From positions 5,687,001 through 5,751,000 of the forward strand of contig NZ_CP150096.1 of NCBI RefSeq assembly GCF_038396765.1: a stretch of DNA of 64,000 nucleotides. The letters are read 5' to 3'. The position numbers and the translations under genes are program-made. Source of the DNA: Chitinophaga caseinilytica. GTDB taxonomy: Bacteria > Bacteroidota > Bacteroidia > Chitinophagales > Chitinophagaceae. Positions 32,990-43,158 of the stretch are shown one piece after another; the first letter of the stretch is position 1, and every line of letters begins with the position of its first letter. Below the pieces are notes generated by a model. The model was not told the origin of the DNA and did no database searches. It saw nothing but the letters and a program-made list of their open reading frames with translations.

Positions 32990-34189
32990 ATGCGCCCAGG
33001 CCTCCATCATGCAATAATGCTGCTCCTCGCCGGCGTTGTAACCGTCAACGCCTGCCATTCTCCCGACAAACCCGTCGGCCAAACCGCTGTTGCAGAAAAG
33101 AAAGCGCTCCCGGGCCTGGGAACCATCGATGCACTGCCGCTCACCTACCGCTCACCTGCCGACAACCCGTCTACCACCGAAAAAGTGGAGCTGGGACGGC
33201 TCCTGTTCTACGATCCCGTACTTTCAGGCGGCAAAGACGTGGCCTGTGCCACCTGCCATCATCCGGATTTCGGGTATGCGGAAAGTATCGACCTGTCGAT
33301 CGGCGTAAACGGGAATGGCCTGGGGGAAAAACGGCGCTTCAAGGATGGCAACAACATCCCATTCACGAAACGCAATTCCCAATCGTTGCTCAATACGGCT
33401 TTCAACGGCATCGGGCCAGACGGGAAATATACGCCGGAAGCAGCCCCCATGTTCTGGGACCTCCGCGCAAAAGGCCTCGAAGAACAGGCTGCCATGCCGG
33501 TAAAGACTTTTGAAGAAATGCGCGGGCATGATTTCGGTGAAGATCAGATTGCGGAAGAAGTGGTAAAGCGCATCAACAGGATCCCGCAATACCGGCAGCT
33601 TTTCAAATCGGCGTTCCCCGAAAGCAACGACATCACGCTCACCAGCATCACCAAAGCCCTCGGTGCGTTCCAGCGTTCGCTTACGGCCGTGAATTCCCGG
33701 TTCGACCAGTACATGCGTGGCGACCGTTCCGCGCTTTCCCAACGGGAAGTGGAAGGCATGCAGCTCTTTATCCAATCCGGCTGCGCCCGCTGCCATAGCG
33801 GGCCCATGCTTTCCGACTTCAAGCCCCATGTACTGGGCGCTCCCGACAACGAAAAACTGCCGGCACCCGACTCCGGCATACAACGCAGCTATGGTTTCCG
33901 AACGCCCACACTTCGCAACCTGCGGTTCACCCGGCCTTACCTGCATAGCGGCAAGCTGCAAACCCTCAACGAAGTGTTGTTTTTCTACGAAGACCTTCAT
34001 GGCAAGCCTTTGCGCAACCCGCATGTAGACCGCTCACAGCTCGATCCATTGGCTGCGGCGGTGCGGCTGGAGTTCAAAGACATTAATACCATCGTGGAAT
34101 TCCTCAATACGTTGAACGATCCCAACTACGACAAAAAAGTGCCCGCATCCGTGCCCAGCGGGTTACCGGTGGGTGGAAATATAAAATGA
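32990..34189 (+). CDS. Di-haem cytochrome c peroxidase/MauG-like lipoprotein
   Basis: The 399-residue protein has a lipoprotein signal (Cys at about 22) and two haem c attachment motifs: CATCH at residues 86-90 and CARCH at 265-269, with the partner motif RTPTLRNLRFTRPYLHSG of the bacterial cytochrome c peroxidase family. It should sit in the periplasm and reduce peroxide with electrons from small cytochromes, or oxidise another substrate like MauG. Length and domain order agree with the family. It converges on the conflict operon (41 bp between the stops). Confidence 0.93.
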   Translation: MRPGLHHAIMLLLAGVVTVNACHSPDKPVGQTAVAEKKALPGLGTIDALPLTYRSPADNPSTTEKVELGRLLFYDPVLSGGKDVACATCHHPDFGYAESIDLSIGVNGNGLGEKRRFKDGNNIPFTKRNSQSLLNTAFNGIGPDGKYTPEAAPMFWDLRAKGLEEQAAMPVKTFEEMRGHDFGEDQIAEEVVKRINRIPQYRQLFKSAFPESNDITLTSITKALGAFQRSLTAVNSRFDQYMRGDRSALSQREVEGMQLFIQSGCARCHSGPMLSDFKPHVLGAPDNEKLPAPDSGIQRSYGFRTPTLRNLRFTRPYLHSGKLQTLNEVLFFYEDLHGKPLRNPHVDRSQLDPLAAAVRLEFKDINTIVEFLNTLNDPNYDKKVPASVPSGLPVGGNIK

Positions 34190-34230
34190 GCGAAAGGTAT
34201 TTCAATCCCGGCCCAGGTATTGCGGGTTTA

Positions 34231-37200
34231 CTATTTCTTTGCCGGGCCGTCATCATCCTGGTAGTAAAATCCCTTGGGGGCGCCGGATATTTTGTTGAGA
34301 TCCAGTTCCAGCATGGTTCCATCTTCCGTAATAGCCCCTACCACGAAGGCTTCGTAAGCTGATATGCTCACCTGTGCCTCGCCGTTCACCGCCCTGCGGA
34401 ACCTGATTTCTTTCGTGAAGGAATTGTGGAGGAAAAACGCGACGTCGCCTGTTAGTGGTTCATCGGTAGTGGAAGTGATTTTTAATTTTACCTTATAGTA
34501 CCCGGAAAGCGGGATCAGCGGGTCTTTCACAGTGGCGGTCAATTGTTTGTTGTTGACGATGTTTTCTCCTCCCCAGCGGCCTTTCTGTAGATCGTCGGGC
34601 ACATGTACAGGGCGGTCTTTGTAGAGTTCCAACACCGAATACATAAACTTATTGGTAACATCCCGGTAATAAAACCCTGACGGCAAACCCTGCACATCGT
34701 TCAGGTCGAGCTCCAGCATGGTACCGTCGCTGATAAATGCGCCGACAGTAAATGCTTCGTAAGCGGTTACCCTTGTTTCGGCCCGGTTTTCCTCCAACTT
34801 TTCATACCAGATTTCGTCGTTAAATGAATCGTGGAGAAATATCGCGATTTCCTTCGCCGATTTGGTGCCCTCCACGCTGTCTACAAAAATGCGGACATTA
34901 TATAATCCAGGTGCGAGCTTCTTTTCTACATTGGCTGTTAACACCCAACCATTGTTCGTAGATTTGCCACCCCAGCGGTTCTTTTGCAGATCGTCTTCCA
35001 CCGTTATGCGGCGCTCCTTGTATAATTTCTGCACCCGTTCCTGGAACGACTCGGGGGCTTCTTCCAGCCTGACGTTAATGGGGATGGTGATGGATGTCCA
35101 ATCGCGGCCGGGCAGTCGTACCGTTTGCCGTTTTTCGGCTTTTACTTCCCGTATCCCACGCGTTGTCTCCTTATTATATTCCAGCGCGTCCTGCTCGAGG
35201 GAATTCAAAGTGATCGGGACCTGCGAGATAAAAATTTTGATGTAATCATATAGCGATCTGACATTTCTACTCTTCAATTCACTTGGGATAATAACGCTTA
35301 TTACATCCGAAACACGCCGGCCCATATCCATACTCAAAGTGTTTGTTTCACCTGACAACAGCCGACTTTCGCCGTTTCCCAAAAAACCATGTATACCAAA
35401 CTCCGAACTGAGATAAAGGGCATTTACGTATAATTCCCGCCCCGACCCATCAATCGTTGAAACCAAGCTGCATCTGAATGCCGGTTGATGTCCATTGACG
35501 TAATTCAAAACCAGTGACTCCGGATCTACCAAAACACCGGAAGGATGTTTATCGGATGTATAATCTTTATATTCACCATCCACAAATGTCTCAAGTTTTA
35601 CTTCCACCCAGTCCCTTTCGATCGTTGACTGCGTATTGTCCAGCTCCAGCATAGCCGTCCATTGCGCGATATACTCCAGTTGCTTGATGAATTCATATGT
35701 ACTGATCTGGTAATCGAAAACCGGTTGTTGCTCCACTGACAGATCGTTCCGTACCAGGTAATACCTTGCTTCCATCGTCCTGACCAGGTATTTCGCATCA
35801 CGTTCATTTTCCACGATGTCGATGTAATAAATTTCATGCCTGTGGATAGCATCTATCAACCTTTGATACATCATGCTTTCCTTATCCATATCGAATGCCA
35901 GCTTTACTTTAGGTAGCGCATTCTGGATGAGCGCCGCAGGATAACGTTCCTCCCGCGCGAGGCTTCCCTCTCCCTGAACGAACGAAAAACCCGGCTCCAC
36001 GTTTGTTACAAACATTTCCTGACCGGCATCTGTCCTGAAAATCGTTCTCATAAAATTCAACGACGGCCGGATGCCAAGGTTCGAACCGGCATTCACGATC
36101 CAGCTTTCCTGCTTTTGGTTGAAACTGATCTCGTAGTCTTTTTCCGTTTTGGGGTTGCTGGTAAACAAAACGTAGTCCGAACAATCTTTCCGGTTTCCGG
36201 TCAGGTTGATTTTTATCGCATCCCCCATTTCGGCAGTTTTCAATTTCAGCCGCTGGAGCAATTGCGCGTAGGTAAGGTCTGTGGCGTTTTCGCGGAGGGA
36301 ATCCATCAGGCTGGTGAAAAAGTCGTTCCGCGTCAGCACCTCGTCGCTGGGTCGTACCTCCTTTTCCAACATCACCAAATTCACAGGACTATCGTCCGGC
36401 AATCCCATCCGCCCCTGCGCTTCGAAACCGAAACCCGGGTTCGCGTGCGCATCGATGATGATGGTGAGATTTACTTTCCGGTTCCCCAAATAGCGGTTCA
36501 GCCAACCCCAAAGACTGTTTTCATATCCGGCGGCGGCAAGCCCGGAATGGGTATCATCGCTGAACATGACATCATACAGGGATGCTGTACCATAGCCAGT
36601 TTTGAGGCAAATGCCGGAGTAGAACAAAATACAGGTATCCCCGTCGTTCGCATGCTCAAATGGCTGCATGGCCTTTATGGCTTCGGCGCGCGTGGCCGCG
36701 GGATCGATGCTGATATCCAAGTCCATATCCAGCACTTCGCTGTAATTTTTCAGCCAGTCGGCAAATACACCGACGTTGTTGGCGGGATACGACATCCTGG
36801 TACGCCCCCTCAACGGCAAGGCGCTGATGCCCCAGCATACTGCCAGGATCTTCGGCGCGGGGGGCGCTGCTTTCATCTCAATTTTTTCATCAGGTTTCCC
36901 GCGGAACCAACGGTATTCATGGTTTGCCCAGGGCACCTGATAAGCGCGTAATAATCCTTCACTTTTACTTCCGTTCGAGTCCGCAAACCATCCTCGCCTG
37001 AATTCGGCATATTCGTCTGGGCTTCTACCTTCAGCGAGCCTGCGGAAAAAATCGATCGCAAAAGTGGCACCGTAATCGTCCCTGATAACCCCTTCACCTC
37101 CGAGCGCAAGCGCGCCGGTCATTTGCGCGGCCCAGGCCGCAAGGTGGCTGGCCCGGCAGGTATTCAGGATCAATACCTGCAAATCCCGCTGAAACTCCAG

Positions 37201-39255
37201 CAACGCCAGAAAATTAGCCGTGCGAAGTGTACCATCCGCCAACACCATATCCCCTTCTTCATCCTGACCCGAATAATAAAAAAGTTCGATCCGCCCGCGG
37301 TAAATTTCCGAATCGAGCGTCCGGGACAACTGGGTAATATCTGGATCATCGAGAATGAGCAGCTCGATGCCGGCTTTTTCAGTAAGATCATTCAACGTTT
37401 CCATGACCGCAACTTTCTCACGTTCCATTTCCTTCAGGCTTTTATGCGGATCTGAGAAAACCAGCAAAAAAACCGCCCCGCGCAAAGTATTATTAAATGT
37501 ATTATTATTGAAGGATTCCAGCTTTTCCAGCACTTCAGAATTACCAGCTTCCCTACCATTCAGAAAGACGCGCCTGAACCGCAGTATAGCGCGTTCGAGC
37601 TCACCATCCATCATTCCGTCCACCCCTTTATGATAAAAACCGGCTTTTTGCAAACCTGACTGCAAACCAACAGTTTGACGCGAACCGGGAATCAGCGACG
37701 CATCCAGCATCCGCTGCGACGCGAATATCTGCGGGGCATGCTTCCTGCGGATGTCCCATTTGGCGTCACCGTATTGCTTCCGGACCTGGGGCATGGCTTC
37801 CAAACCCTTTACTACCTGGTTAAAAAGCCAGCGAATGCTCCCTTCCCCCTGCTTTCGTTTAAGTTGCCGTACAAGCTCGTAGGTAAAATATGAATAGGAC
37901 TTATCGTCGATCTGTGTTTGCTCATTCTTGTAGGGCTCCTGGTCGATCGCGCAACTGGTTATGACCGCGCAGCTGTCTTTATCATTGCTGTTCATCCAAC
38001 TGGGTGAACCTGAATAAGGCGCCTCCAGTACCAATATTACTTCCCTGCTCCTGAAATCACTCAACACGACGCGCATTTCAACCTCATTGAGGCCGTTTCC
38101 GGCATGACTCATAAAGGATTTTCTATTAGCCGGATCAAACACCAACTCCATGTCATCGTCTAAATAGCTTCTTCGACAATGGCAGGAAAAGTAAATCAGC
38201 ACCTGATCATCTGCTGCCGCCGATTCCGCCAACTGGTTCAGCGCGGTCAATACCTTTTGTTTATCCCCTTCACCTGCCGGCAGGGACGTTACCTGCAATT
38301 GCGAAGCGGGCAATATATCCCGGAGGCAATCTTCCAACAGCGCCGCATCATTCCGTGTGCGATCGCTTTTATCCTCGGTTTCTCCCGAAACGATCAACGC
38401 TTTCAACATCGGCTGCGGGCCCGTATCCTTCAGTTGCTGCGCTACTTCGCGTTCCACTTTCACGGCGATCGCGCCTTCCTCCTGTTCCGCAGAAAGCCAG
38501 TCTTCCAGCCCTTCCCGGTTATCCAGCAAGGAAGTGAAACGTTCCATGTTCTGCTGCACCAGCGCCCTTCCCGCCTCCAGCCAGCGGCTTTGCTGCTCAT
38601 AAAGTTGCAGCGCATCCCGTTCGGAATCTGGCAAAATCAACTCCAGCCGCTTATGCGTTTTGGTAAAGAAATCGATCGCCCGCAACAGTGACGTTTCGCT
38701 CCCGGAACGGGCCGCTTCCCGTATCCTGCTTTTCAGCAAACCCGCCACCCGAGCAGGCTGCGTGTAGGAAAGCACATCCATCTGCTGAAGCTCCAGGTAT
38801 TGATCTCCCCAGATATTGCCGATCGGGTTGGGCTGGATATAATACTCGTTCAAAAACGCACTCAGCGTTTCAATAGGGGCAAATTGCCGGGCGCGCTTGG
38901 CTTCCGTGGCGGTTTCGGCTTTCAGCCACTGCAGGAAAGCCAGGCGGATGTCGGGATGCATCTCATACAATTCGTACCCGATTTCCCGGCAAAGTGGCGA
39001 CAGCAGGAGATCAGCCACGGCGATGCGATGGATGGTTACCGACCGCGCGCTCCATTGATAGGTATTGAAATTCTGCCAGAGCTTGTATAACAGGTCGGGC
39101 GTCAGTAACGCCGGAACGGCCGCATATCCCGCCAGCAGGAAATGGCCGTAGGTATAATTACCATAAAACTGTTCCACGTAGCGGCCGTAAAACCATTCTA
39201 CTTTCAGCAGGTCTGCCGCCGACAACAAATCTTTCGGAAAGCTGGCTGGTAACAT
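34231..39255 (-). CDS. Giant protein with degenerate caspase/CHAT-like domains and two YEATS-like domains
   Basis: The 1674-residue product is the last gene of the operon. After an unrecognised helical N-terminal region (1-280) comes a caspase-like domain in which His359 (FSCHCR in place of SGHG) is kept but the DCCHSG loop reads LEAPYSG (near 412), so the catalytic Cys is lost. A peptidoglycan-binding-like helix set follows (525-560, GLQKAGFYHKGVDGMMDGEL). A CHAT-like domain has Gln instead of His (YYSGQD, near 659) but keeps Cys (LILNTCRAS, near 698). Another caspase-like domain has SGI and IIDAHANPGF (near 878 and 933) in place of both catalytic motifs. The C-terminus has two copies of a YEATS-like domain (about 1440-1560 and 1580-1674) with F-L-H-x-S-F and AYEAFxVGAxxxDGTMLELDL. 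It looks like a non-catalytic scaffold, regulator or decoy. Confidence 0.75.
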   Translation of the reverse strand: MLPASFPKDLLSAADLLKVEWFYGRYVEQFYGNYTYGHFLLAGYAAVPALLTPDLLYKLWQNFNTYQWSARSVTIHRIAVADLLLSPLCREIGYELYEMHPDIRLAFLQWLKAETATEAKRARQFAPIETLSAFLNEYYIQPNPIGNIWGDQYLELQQMDVLSYTQPARVAGLLKSRIREAARSGSETSLLRAIDFFTKTHKRLELILPDSERDALQLYEQQSRWLEAGRALVQQNMERFTSLLDNREGLEDWLSAEQEEGAIAVKVEREVAQQLKDTGPQPMLKALIVSGETEDKSDRTRNDAALLEDCLRDILPASQLQVTSLPAGEGDKQKVLTALNQLAESAAADDQVLIYFSCHCRRSYLDDDMELVFDPANRKSFMSHAGNGLNEVEMRVVLSDFRSREVILVLEAPYSGSPSWMNSNDKDSCAVITSCAIDQEPYKNEQTQIDDKSYSYFTYELVRQLKRKQGEGSIRWLFNQVVKGLEAMPQVRKQYGDAKWDIRRKHAPQIFASQRMLDASLIPGSRQTVGLQSGLQKAGFYHKGVDGMMDGELERAILRFRRVFLNGREAGNSEVLEKLESFNNNTFNNTLRGAVFLLVFSDPHKSLKEMEREKVAVMETLNDLTEKAGIELLILDDPDITQLSRTLDSEIYRGRIELFYYSGQDEEGDMVLADGTLRTANFLALLEFQRDLQVLILNTCRASHLAAWAAQMTGALALGGEGVIRDDYGATFAIDFFRRLAEGRSPDEYAEFRRGWFADSNGSKSEGLLRAYQVPWANHEYRWFRGKPDEKIEMKAAPPAPKILAVCWGISALPLRGRTRMSYPANNVGVFADWLKNYSEVLDMDLDISIDPAATRAEAIKAMQPFEHANDGDTCILFYSGICLKTGYGTASLYDVMFSDDTHSGLAAAGYENSLWGWLNRYLGNRKVNLTIIIDAHANPGFGFEAQGRMGLPDDSPVNLVMLEKEVRPSDEVLTRNDFFTSLMDSLRENATDLTYAQLLQRLKLKTAEMGDAIKINLTGNRKDCSDYVLFTSNPKTEKDYEISFNQKQESWIVNAGSNLGIRPSLNFMRTIFRTDAGQEMFVTNVEPGFSFVQGEGSLAREERYPAALIQNALPKVKLAFDMDKESMMYQRLIDAIHRHEIYYIDIVENERDAKYLVRTMEARYYLVRNDLSVEQQPVFDYQISTYEFIKQLEYIAQWTAMLELDNTQSTIERDWVEVKLETFVDGEYKDYTSDKHPSGVLVDPESLVLNYVNGHQPAFRCSLVSTIDGSGRELYVNALYLSSEFGIHGFLGNGESRLLSGETNTLSMDMGRRVSDVISVIIPSELKSRNVRSLYDYIKIFISQVPITLNSLEQDALEYNKETTRGIREVKAEKRQTVRLPGRDWTSITIPINVRLEEAPESFQERVQKLYKERRITVEDDLQKNRWGGKSTNNGWVLTANVEKKLAPGLYNVRIFVDSVEGTKSAKEIAIFLHDSFNDEIWYEKLEENRAETRVTAYEAFTVGAFISDGTMLELDLNDVQGLPSGFYYRDVTNKFMYSVLELYKDRPVHVPDDLQKGRWGGENIVNNKQLTATVKDPLIPLSGYYKVKLKITSTTDEPLTGDVAFFLHNSFTKEIRFRRAVNGEAQVSISAYEAFVVGAITEDGTMLELDLNKISGAPKGFYYQDDDGPAKK

Positions 39256-39257
39256 AG

Positions 39258-40448
39258 CTAGACTTTTTGTTTGAAGATGGCCCGTAAAGTATCCTGGAAG
39301 TTGTATACATCCTGCTCGAATACCGAAACCATATTGAGATGTTTGATATTATCGGAAGCCGTACCTGGCCACCGGTGCCGGGGAACCGGATTCAGCCACA
39401 ATACGCGTGCGCAATGTTCGCGGAGCGATTGCAGGAAAAGATCGGTCTGCTGCTTTCGGAGCCGTACCCGTCCTTTATCCGTATTTCCACGGGCGGCGCC
39501 GGCATCGCTGATCACTACCGCGAGGGTAACGTTACGGTTCGATTTCCGGAGCGCTTCTCCCAGTTTGACCGGGCCGGCCAGGTTGGCCTTCCGGTATACG
39601 TAACCGGCCGGGAAATTCTGAAAATAATATACCGGCGCCCGCCCGTGGCCACCATCGTGCTGCGCGGTGGCGATGAGGCGGTTCGTCAGTTCGTGAAACG
39701 GCATCATCGACCCCTGCACGTCGGCGAGGATGATCAGCGTGTCTTCCCGGTTACGGGTGCCCTGCCGGAATACGGGGGCGAGGAAAAGCCCGTCGCGGGC
39801 GATTTTGAACGCCGTGGCCGGCACGTCCACTTCCGTGGAGTCGAATCCCCGCTCCTTGAAGCGGAGGAACTGCCATCCTTTCACCATGTTGCGGCGGGTG
39901 AGTGAAAAATATTCGTCGGTATGGAGGAACCGGGGATCCGCAGGAAAAGGTTCTCCACCATCCTGGTCATATTCCCCGAAAGCAAGCGGCGTTTTGTAAT
40001 ACATCGTTTTCGAAACCGCCTGTGTTTCTTCGGGACTATCGTCTTTCGTTTTCCGGTTTTTCGTTTTCCGGTTTTCTTCCGCCCCGGTATCCGCTTTCTT
40101 ATCCACGTTTTGCGGCTCCGGCGCCGGAGCGGGCGGCTCCGCGGGCGGCGGCGCTTGCGGTATCTCCATATTCGCCGCTGCCAACGCCGCATCCAGGAGC
40201 CGGTACAATGCAGCGCCCTCCCGGGCGATAGCGGCATCCAGGAGCTCGTCGAAGCGTTTTTCGTCGCGACTGTCCTGCAAATACAGGATGCGGCAAAACC
40301 GGCGGAAAGAGCGCAGGTCTTCTTCCACGGGAATCTGCCCCTGCATCAGGGCGGCCACGAACAGCCGGTATTTATCGAGCCAGCGCTCGTAACTGAGCGA
40401 CAATTCAATCGCCTTGAAAAAATGCCAGAAGAATAATTGTTCGTTCAT
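39258..40448 (-). CDS. vWA/CoxE-like domain protein
   Basis: The 396-residue protein has a helical N-terminus, a Lys/Pro/Ala/Glu-rich linker (about 100-150) and a C-terminal von Willebrand factor A fold. The MIDAS motif reads DVQGSM (near residue 240), with Gln where the first Ser of DxSxS is expected; later strands include LAVVISDAGAARG and LWLNPVPRHRW, the latter typical of CoxE-like vWA proteins. vWA proteins of this class pair with MoxR AAA+ ATPases to remodel or activate a client. It starts 2 bp after moxR stops and ends 2 bp before the giant protein gene, so translation is coupled on both sides. Confidence 0.85.
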   Translation of the reverse strand: MNEQLFFWHFFKAIELSLSYERWLDKYRLFVAALMQGQIPVEEDLRSFRRFCRILYLQDSRDEKRFDELLDAAIAREGAALYRLLDAALAAANMEIPQAPPPAEPPAPAPEPQNVDKKADTGAEENRKTKNRKTKDDSPEETQAVSKTMYYKTPLAFGEYDQDGGEPFPADPRFLHTDEYFSLTRRNMVKGWQFLRFKERGFDSTEVDVPATAFKIARDGLFLAPVFRQGTRNREDTLIILADVQGSMMPFHELTNRLIATAQHDGGHGRAPVYYFQNFPAGYVYRKANLAGPVKLGEALRKSNRNVTLAVVISDAGAARGNTDKGRVRLRKQQTDLFLQSLREHCARVLWLNPVPRHRWPGTASDNIKHLNMVSVFEQDVYNFQDTLRAIFKQKV

Positions 40449-40450
40449 GC

Positions 40451-41584
40451 TCAGGGTATTGTACTGTCTGTTGCCTTGGATTGCCTTTCCTCCAGCTTCT
40501 TCTCCCGCTGAACGGCGGCCTGTGTTTTCAGCAGGGCCTGGTAATATAACGGCAGTTGGTCGAGGTCTTTTTCCGGATCGCTGATATGCCCATTATTGAC
40601 ATCGTAATTGTAAGCCAGGAGCCAATCCAGCAGTTCGCTGGTGGAAACGCGCTTATTGTCTGCCGGGTTTTCTGCGATGCGCTGCCGGAGGGAATGAAAC
40701 ACGGAAATGGCTTTATCGACGAACGATCGCTGGTTTTTCACGAGCCCGGGGATGTGCGCGTCGATGATGCGGACCACCTGCTCGTCTGAAGGGAACCGGA
40801 TGTACATGAACAGGCACCTCCGCAGGAAAGCTTCGGGCAATTCGCGCTCGTCGTTGCTGGTGATGAAAATGATCGGTGGATAGCGGGCTTCGATCACTTC
40901 GCCCGTTTCGGATTCGGGAATGGTGAACCGGCCTTCGTCCAGCTCCAGCAACAGATCGTTCGGGAAATCGATATCCGCCTTGTCGATTTCATCGATGAGC
41001 AAAATGGACGGCGCTTCTGCCGTGGAAGTGAGGAAAGCTTTCGCCAGGGGGCCGAACGTCCGGTATTTCGTCATGTCCTCTTTTTCGACATCCGAGCCGT
41101 TTTTGGACAGCTGCGCATCCCTCAGCCGGGCCACGTGATCGAAATGATACAGGCCGTCTATGGCGCGGGAGGTGGATTTCACCTGCCATTCGAAAAAATG
41201 TTCCTTGTAGTGGTCGCCATACCAGTCAAACGCAACGGATTTGGCGAGCTGGGTCTTTCCGCTCCCGGGTTCCCCTTTCAACAAAATGGGCCTCCGGAGG
41301 ATCTGCACGAGGCGCACGATCTCCTTCAGGTTTTCATCTGCGATGTAGGCGGCGATCGGCTTGCCTTTCACCAGTTTCTCCCCGCCGTCGCCACCATCCG
41401 GGGGCGCAAACCAGCCCGTGCGGGTGGCACCGTCGTACCTGAATTCCCTGACGGGACAGAGCGGTTCCACCGTGCCGATGTATCGATTGCCTGCTGCATC
41501 CTTGGAAATGAATTTATCGGAAACGAACGGAAACTCCGGATCTTCGGTCGGGAAAGGTTTGATTGTAATGTGATTATTTGCCAT
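40451..41584 (-). CDS. MoxR-family AAA+ ATPase
   Basis: The 377-residue protein is an AAA+ ATPase of the MoxR group. Walker A is GEPGSGKTQLA (near residue 105), Walker B ILLIDEIDKAD (near 195), followed by a sensor 1 strand IIFITSNDERELPEAFLRRC with the arginine-finger region. MoxR ATPases act as chaperones with vWA partners, here the adjacent gene. I start at 41584 (MANNHITIKPFP); an ATG at 41614 would overlap the caspase gene by 10 bp and add ten residues and is also possible. Confidence 0.92.
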   Translation of the reverse strand: MANNHITIKPFPTEDPEFPFVSDKFISKDAAGNRYIGTVEPLCPVREFRYDGATRTGWFAPPDGGDGGEKLVKGKPIAAYIADENLKEIVRLVQILRRPILLKGEPGSGKTQLAKSVAFDWYGDHYKEHFFEWQVKSTSRAIDGLYHFDHVARLRDAQLSKNGSDVEKEDMTKYRTFGPLAKAFLTSTAEAPSILLIDEIDKADIDFPNDLLLELDEGRFTIPESETGEVIEARYPPIIFITSNDERELPEAFLRRCLFMYIRFPSDEQVVRIIDAHIPGLVKNQRSFVDKAISVFHSLRQRIAENPADNKRVSTSELLDWLLAYNYDVNNGHISDPEKDLDQLPLYYQALLKTQAAVQREKKLEERQSKATDSTIP

Positions 41585-41604
41585 AAAAATTGAATTAACG
41601 GTAA

Positions 41605-43158
41605 TTAATGCCATAGTTTGCTCGCCAGTTCATCGCGGTTGATACCGAGCTTATCCGATACCCCGTGCACGAAATCCTCGATCCTGCAGGTACCGGTGAT
41701 GAAATATTGACTGATATCCAGCATTCTGAAATTCTCTGTATGGATGGTGCCGCACATGAGCTCGTGCCACTCGCTTACCAGGTTCTCTTCCAGCTCTTCC
41801 ACGGCACTGGCCACAATAACATGCCGGTCTGTTCCCAGGGATTCCAGGAAATCTTCCGGTTTGAAAAACTTTTCCGTTCCCGCCCGCGTGTCCGCAATGA
41901 TGACGATGAGGCTGTTGAACGCGATGTTTCCCTGCACTTCGGATTTGGCCTGTTCCAGCTCTTCCTGTAATTGCCGGCAGAAGGCGATCATTTCCCGGCT
42001 CCTTTCGGCCGATTGGAAACTGCAGCCGAGATAGAGCAACAACGGCCTGTGGGGCCCCGTTGCCGTGCGGAGCAGCCTGCCGCAGATATGCTGGGCGCAC
42101 AGCCGCTTCAGGTTCCCGTCTTGTTGCAGGCCGGTATTGGCGGCCAGTGTTTTCCAGATATCGTTGTCCAGCTTATCCGGTTCCACCGAAATCTGTACAA
42201 AATCCCGGAAATTAAAATACATGGCCATTTTCAATTTCTCCAGGAGTACCTTTCCCTGCATCCGTTGTACGTTGAGGTTGTCGCAGATCGTGGTGATAAC
42301 GATCAGATCTTTCCGGTTTCCTTTCCGGTATTGCCTGCGCAGCTCTTCCTTCTGCGTCTCGAAATTGAGGTGTTTGATAAAAATTTCGGTGAGTACCTCC
42401 ACCGGCGGTACATCCGGATACTTCCGCCGGAAGGCGAATTCCGATTTCCCGCATTCGTTCAGGGGGCGGTATTGCGGCGTTTGCGTGAATCCTGCCACGC
42501 CATTTTCGTTCGCCCACCTTTCGATCAGGTGCTTCACTTCCGTCCGCAGCTCCTTTTCATTGAGATAAAACTCGGGCGCCGTATTCCTCGTCAGCAAATT
42601 GCAGAGCACGCTGGTGAATGGGCTGCCGTCAAAAGCCGCATCCATCGCCAATTCCAGGTTGGCAGCAGCAGTTGCGGCGTAGCGGGAATAGTGCATAGTC
42701 GGATGACTGACGCTCGCCCCTCCCAGCACAGCGCCGCCACAGCAGCAATCGAGGATCAACAGGAGGTTGCGGATTTTCTGCTGGCCGATGTAATTGCCAA
42801 ACCGCTGAAAGAGGTCGTTAAACCCATACCAGGTATCCGCAAAACTGACGTCGGCTTCATAGGGCATGATGTTGCCAACATCCACGCCCGGGATATTGTC
42901 GCCATGCCCCGCGAAGTAAATCAGCAAATGATCGTCTGCCGTCACTACCTTCGACAATGCCTTCAAATGCTCCCCGATCTCGCGGCGGGTGGCCCTATCG
43001 TTGTACAGGCATTTGACTTCGGTGGTATTGTAGGGTATAACGCCGGGCATGCCGTCCAGCGCCGCCGGCGGATGTTCCGGGCGTTCGAAGGTATACCTGT
43101 CCAGCAGCAGCTCTACGAGCCGGGCGGCGTCTTTTACGGGCGTAGTCAGGGGTTTCAA
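41605..43158 (-). CDS. Caspase (C14) family peptidase, main frame (first strand lies in another frame)
   Basis: The frame from TTG 43158 encodes 517 residues. It begins inside the caspase fold at LTTPVKDAARLVELLLDRY, that is after the first beta strand. Both catalytic motifs are intact: His85 in YFAGHGD and the Cys pair in LILDCCCGG (137-142), where the usual His of DCCHSG is Cys. The missing first strand (YYLFVIAIDAYDEKR) is encoded in the frame just upstream (43155-43286). After about residue 250 a second alpha/beta domain follows with LLLYLGCSFQS and SLIVIIADTRAG, which might be a regulatory or inactive NTPase-like domain. The protein should be a cysteine peptidase effector. Its stop lies 20 bp before the moxR start. 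Confidence 0.8.
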   Translation of the reverse strand: MKPLTTPVKDAARLVELLLDRYTFERPEHPPAALDGMPGVIPYNTTEVKCLYNDRATRREIGEHLKALSKVVTADDHLLIYFAGHGDNIPGVDVGNIMPYEADVSFADTWYGFNDLFQRFGNYIGQQKIRNLLLILDCCCGGAVLGGASVSHPTMHYSRYAATAAANLELAMDAAFDGSPFTSVLCNLLTRNTAPEFYLNEKELRTEVKHLIERWANENGVAGFTQTPQYRPLNECGKSEFAFRRKYPDVPPVEVLTEIFIKHLNFETQKEELRRQYRKGNRKDLIVITTICDNLNVQRMQGKVLLEKLKMAMYFNFRDFVQISVEPDKLDNDIWKTLAANTGLQQDGNLKRLCAQHICGRLLRTATGPHRPLLLYLGCSFQSAERSREMIAFCRQLQEELEQAKSEVQGNIAFNSLIVIIADTRAGTEKFFKPEDFLESLGTDRHVIVASAVEELEENLVSEWHELMCGTIHTENFRMLDISQYFITGTCRIEDFVHGVSDKLGINRDELASKLWH

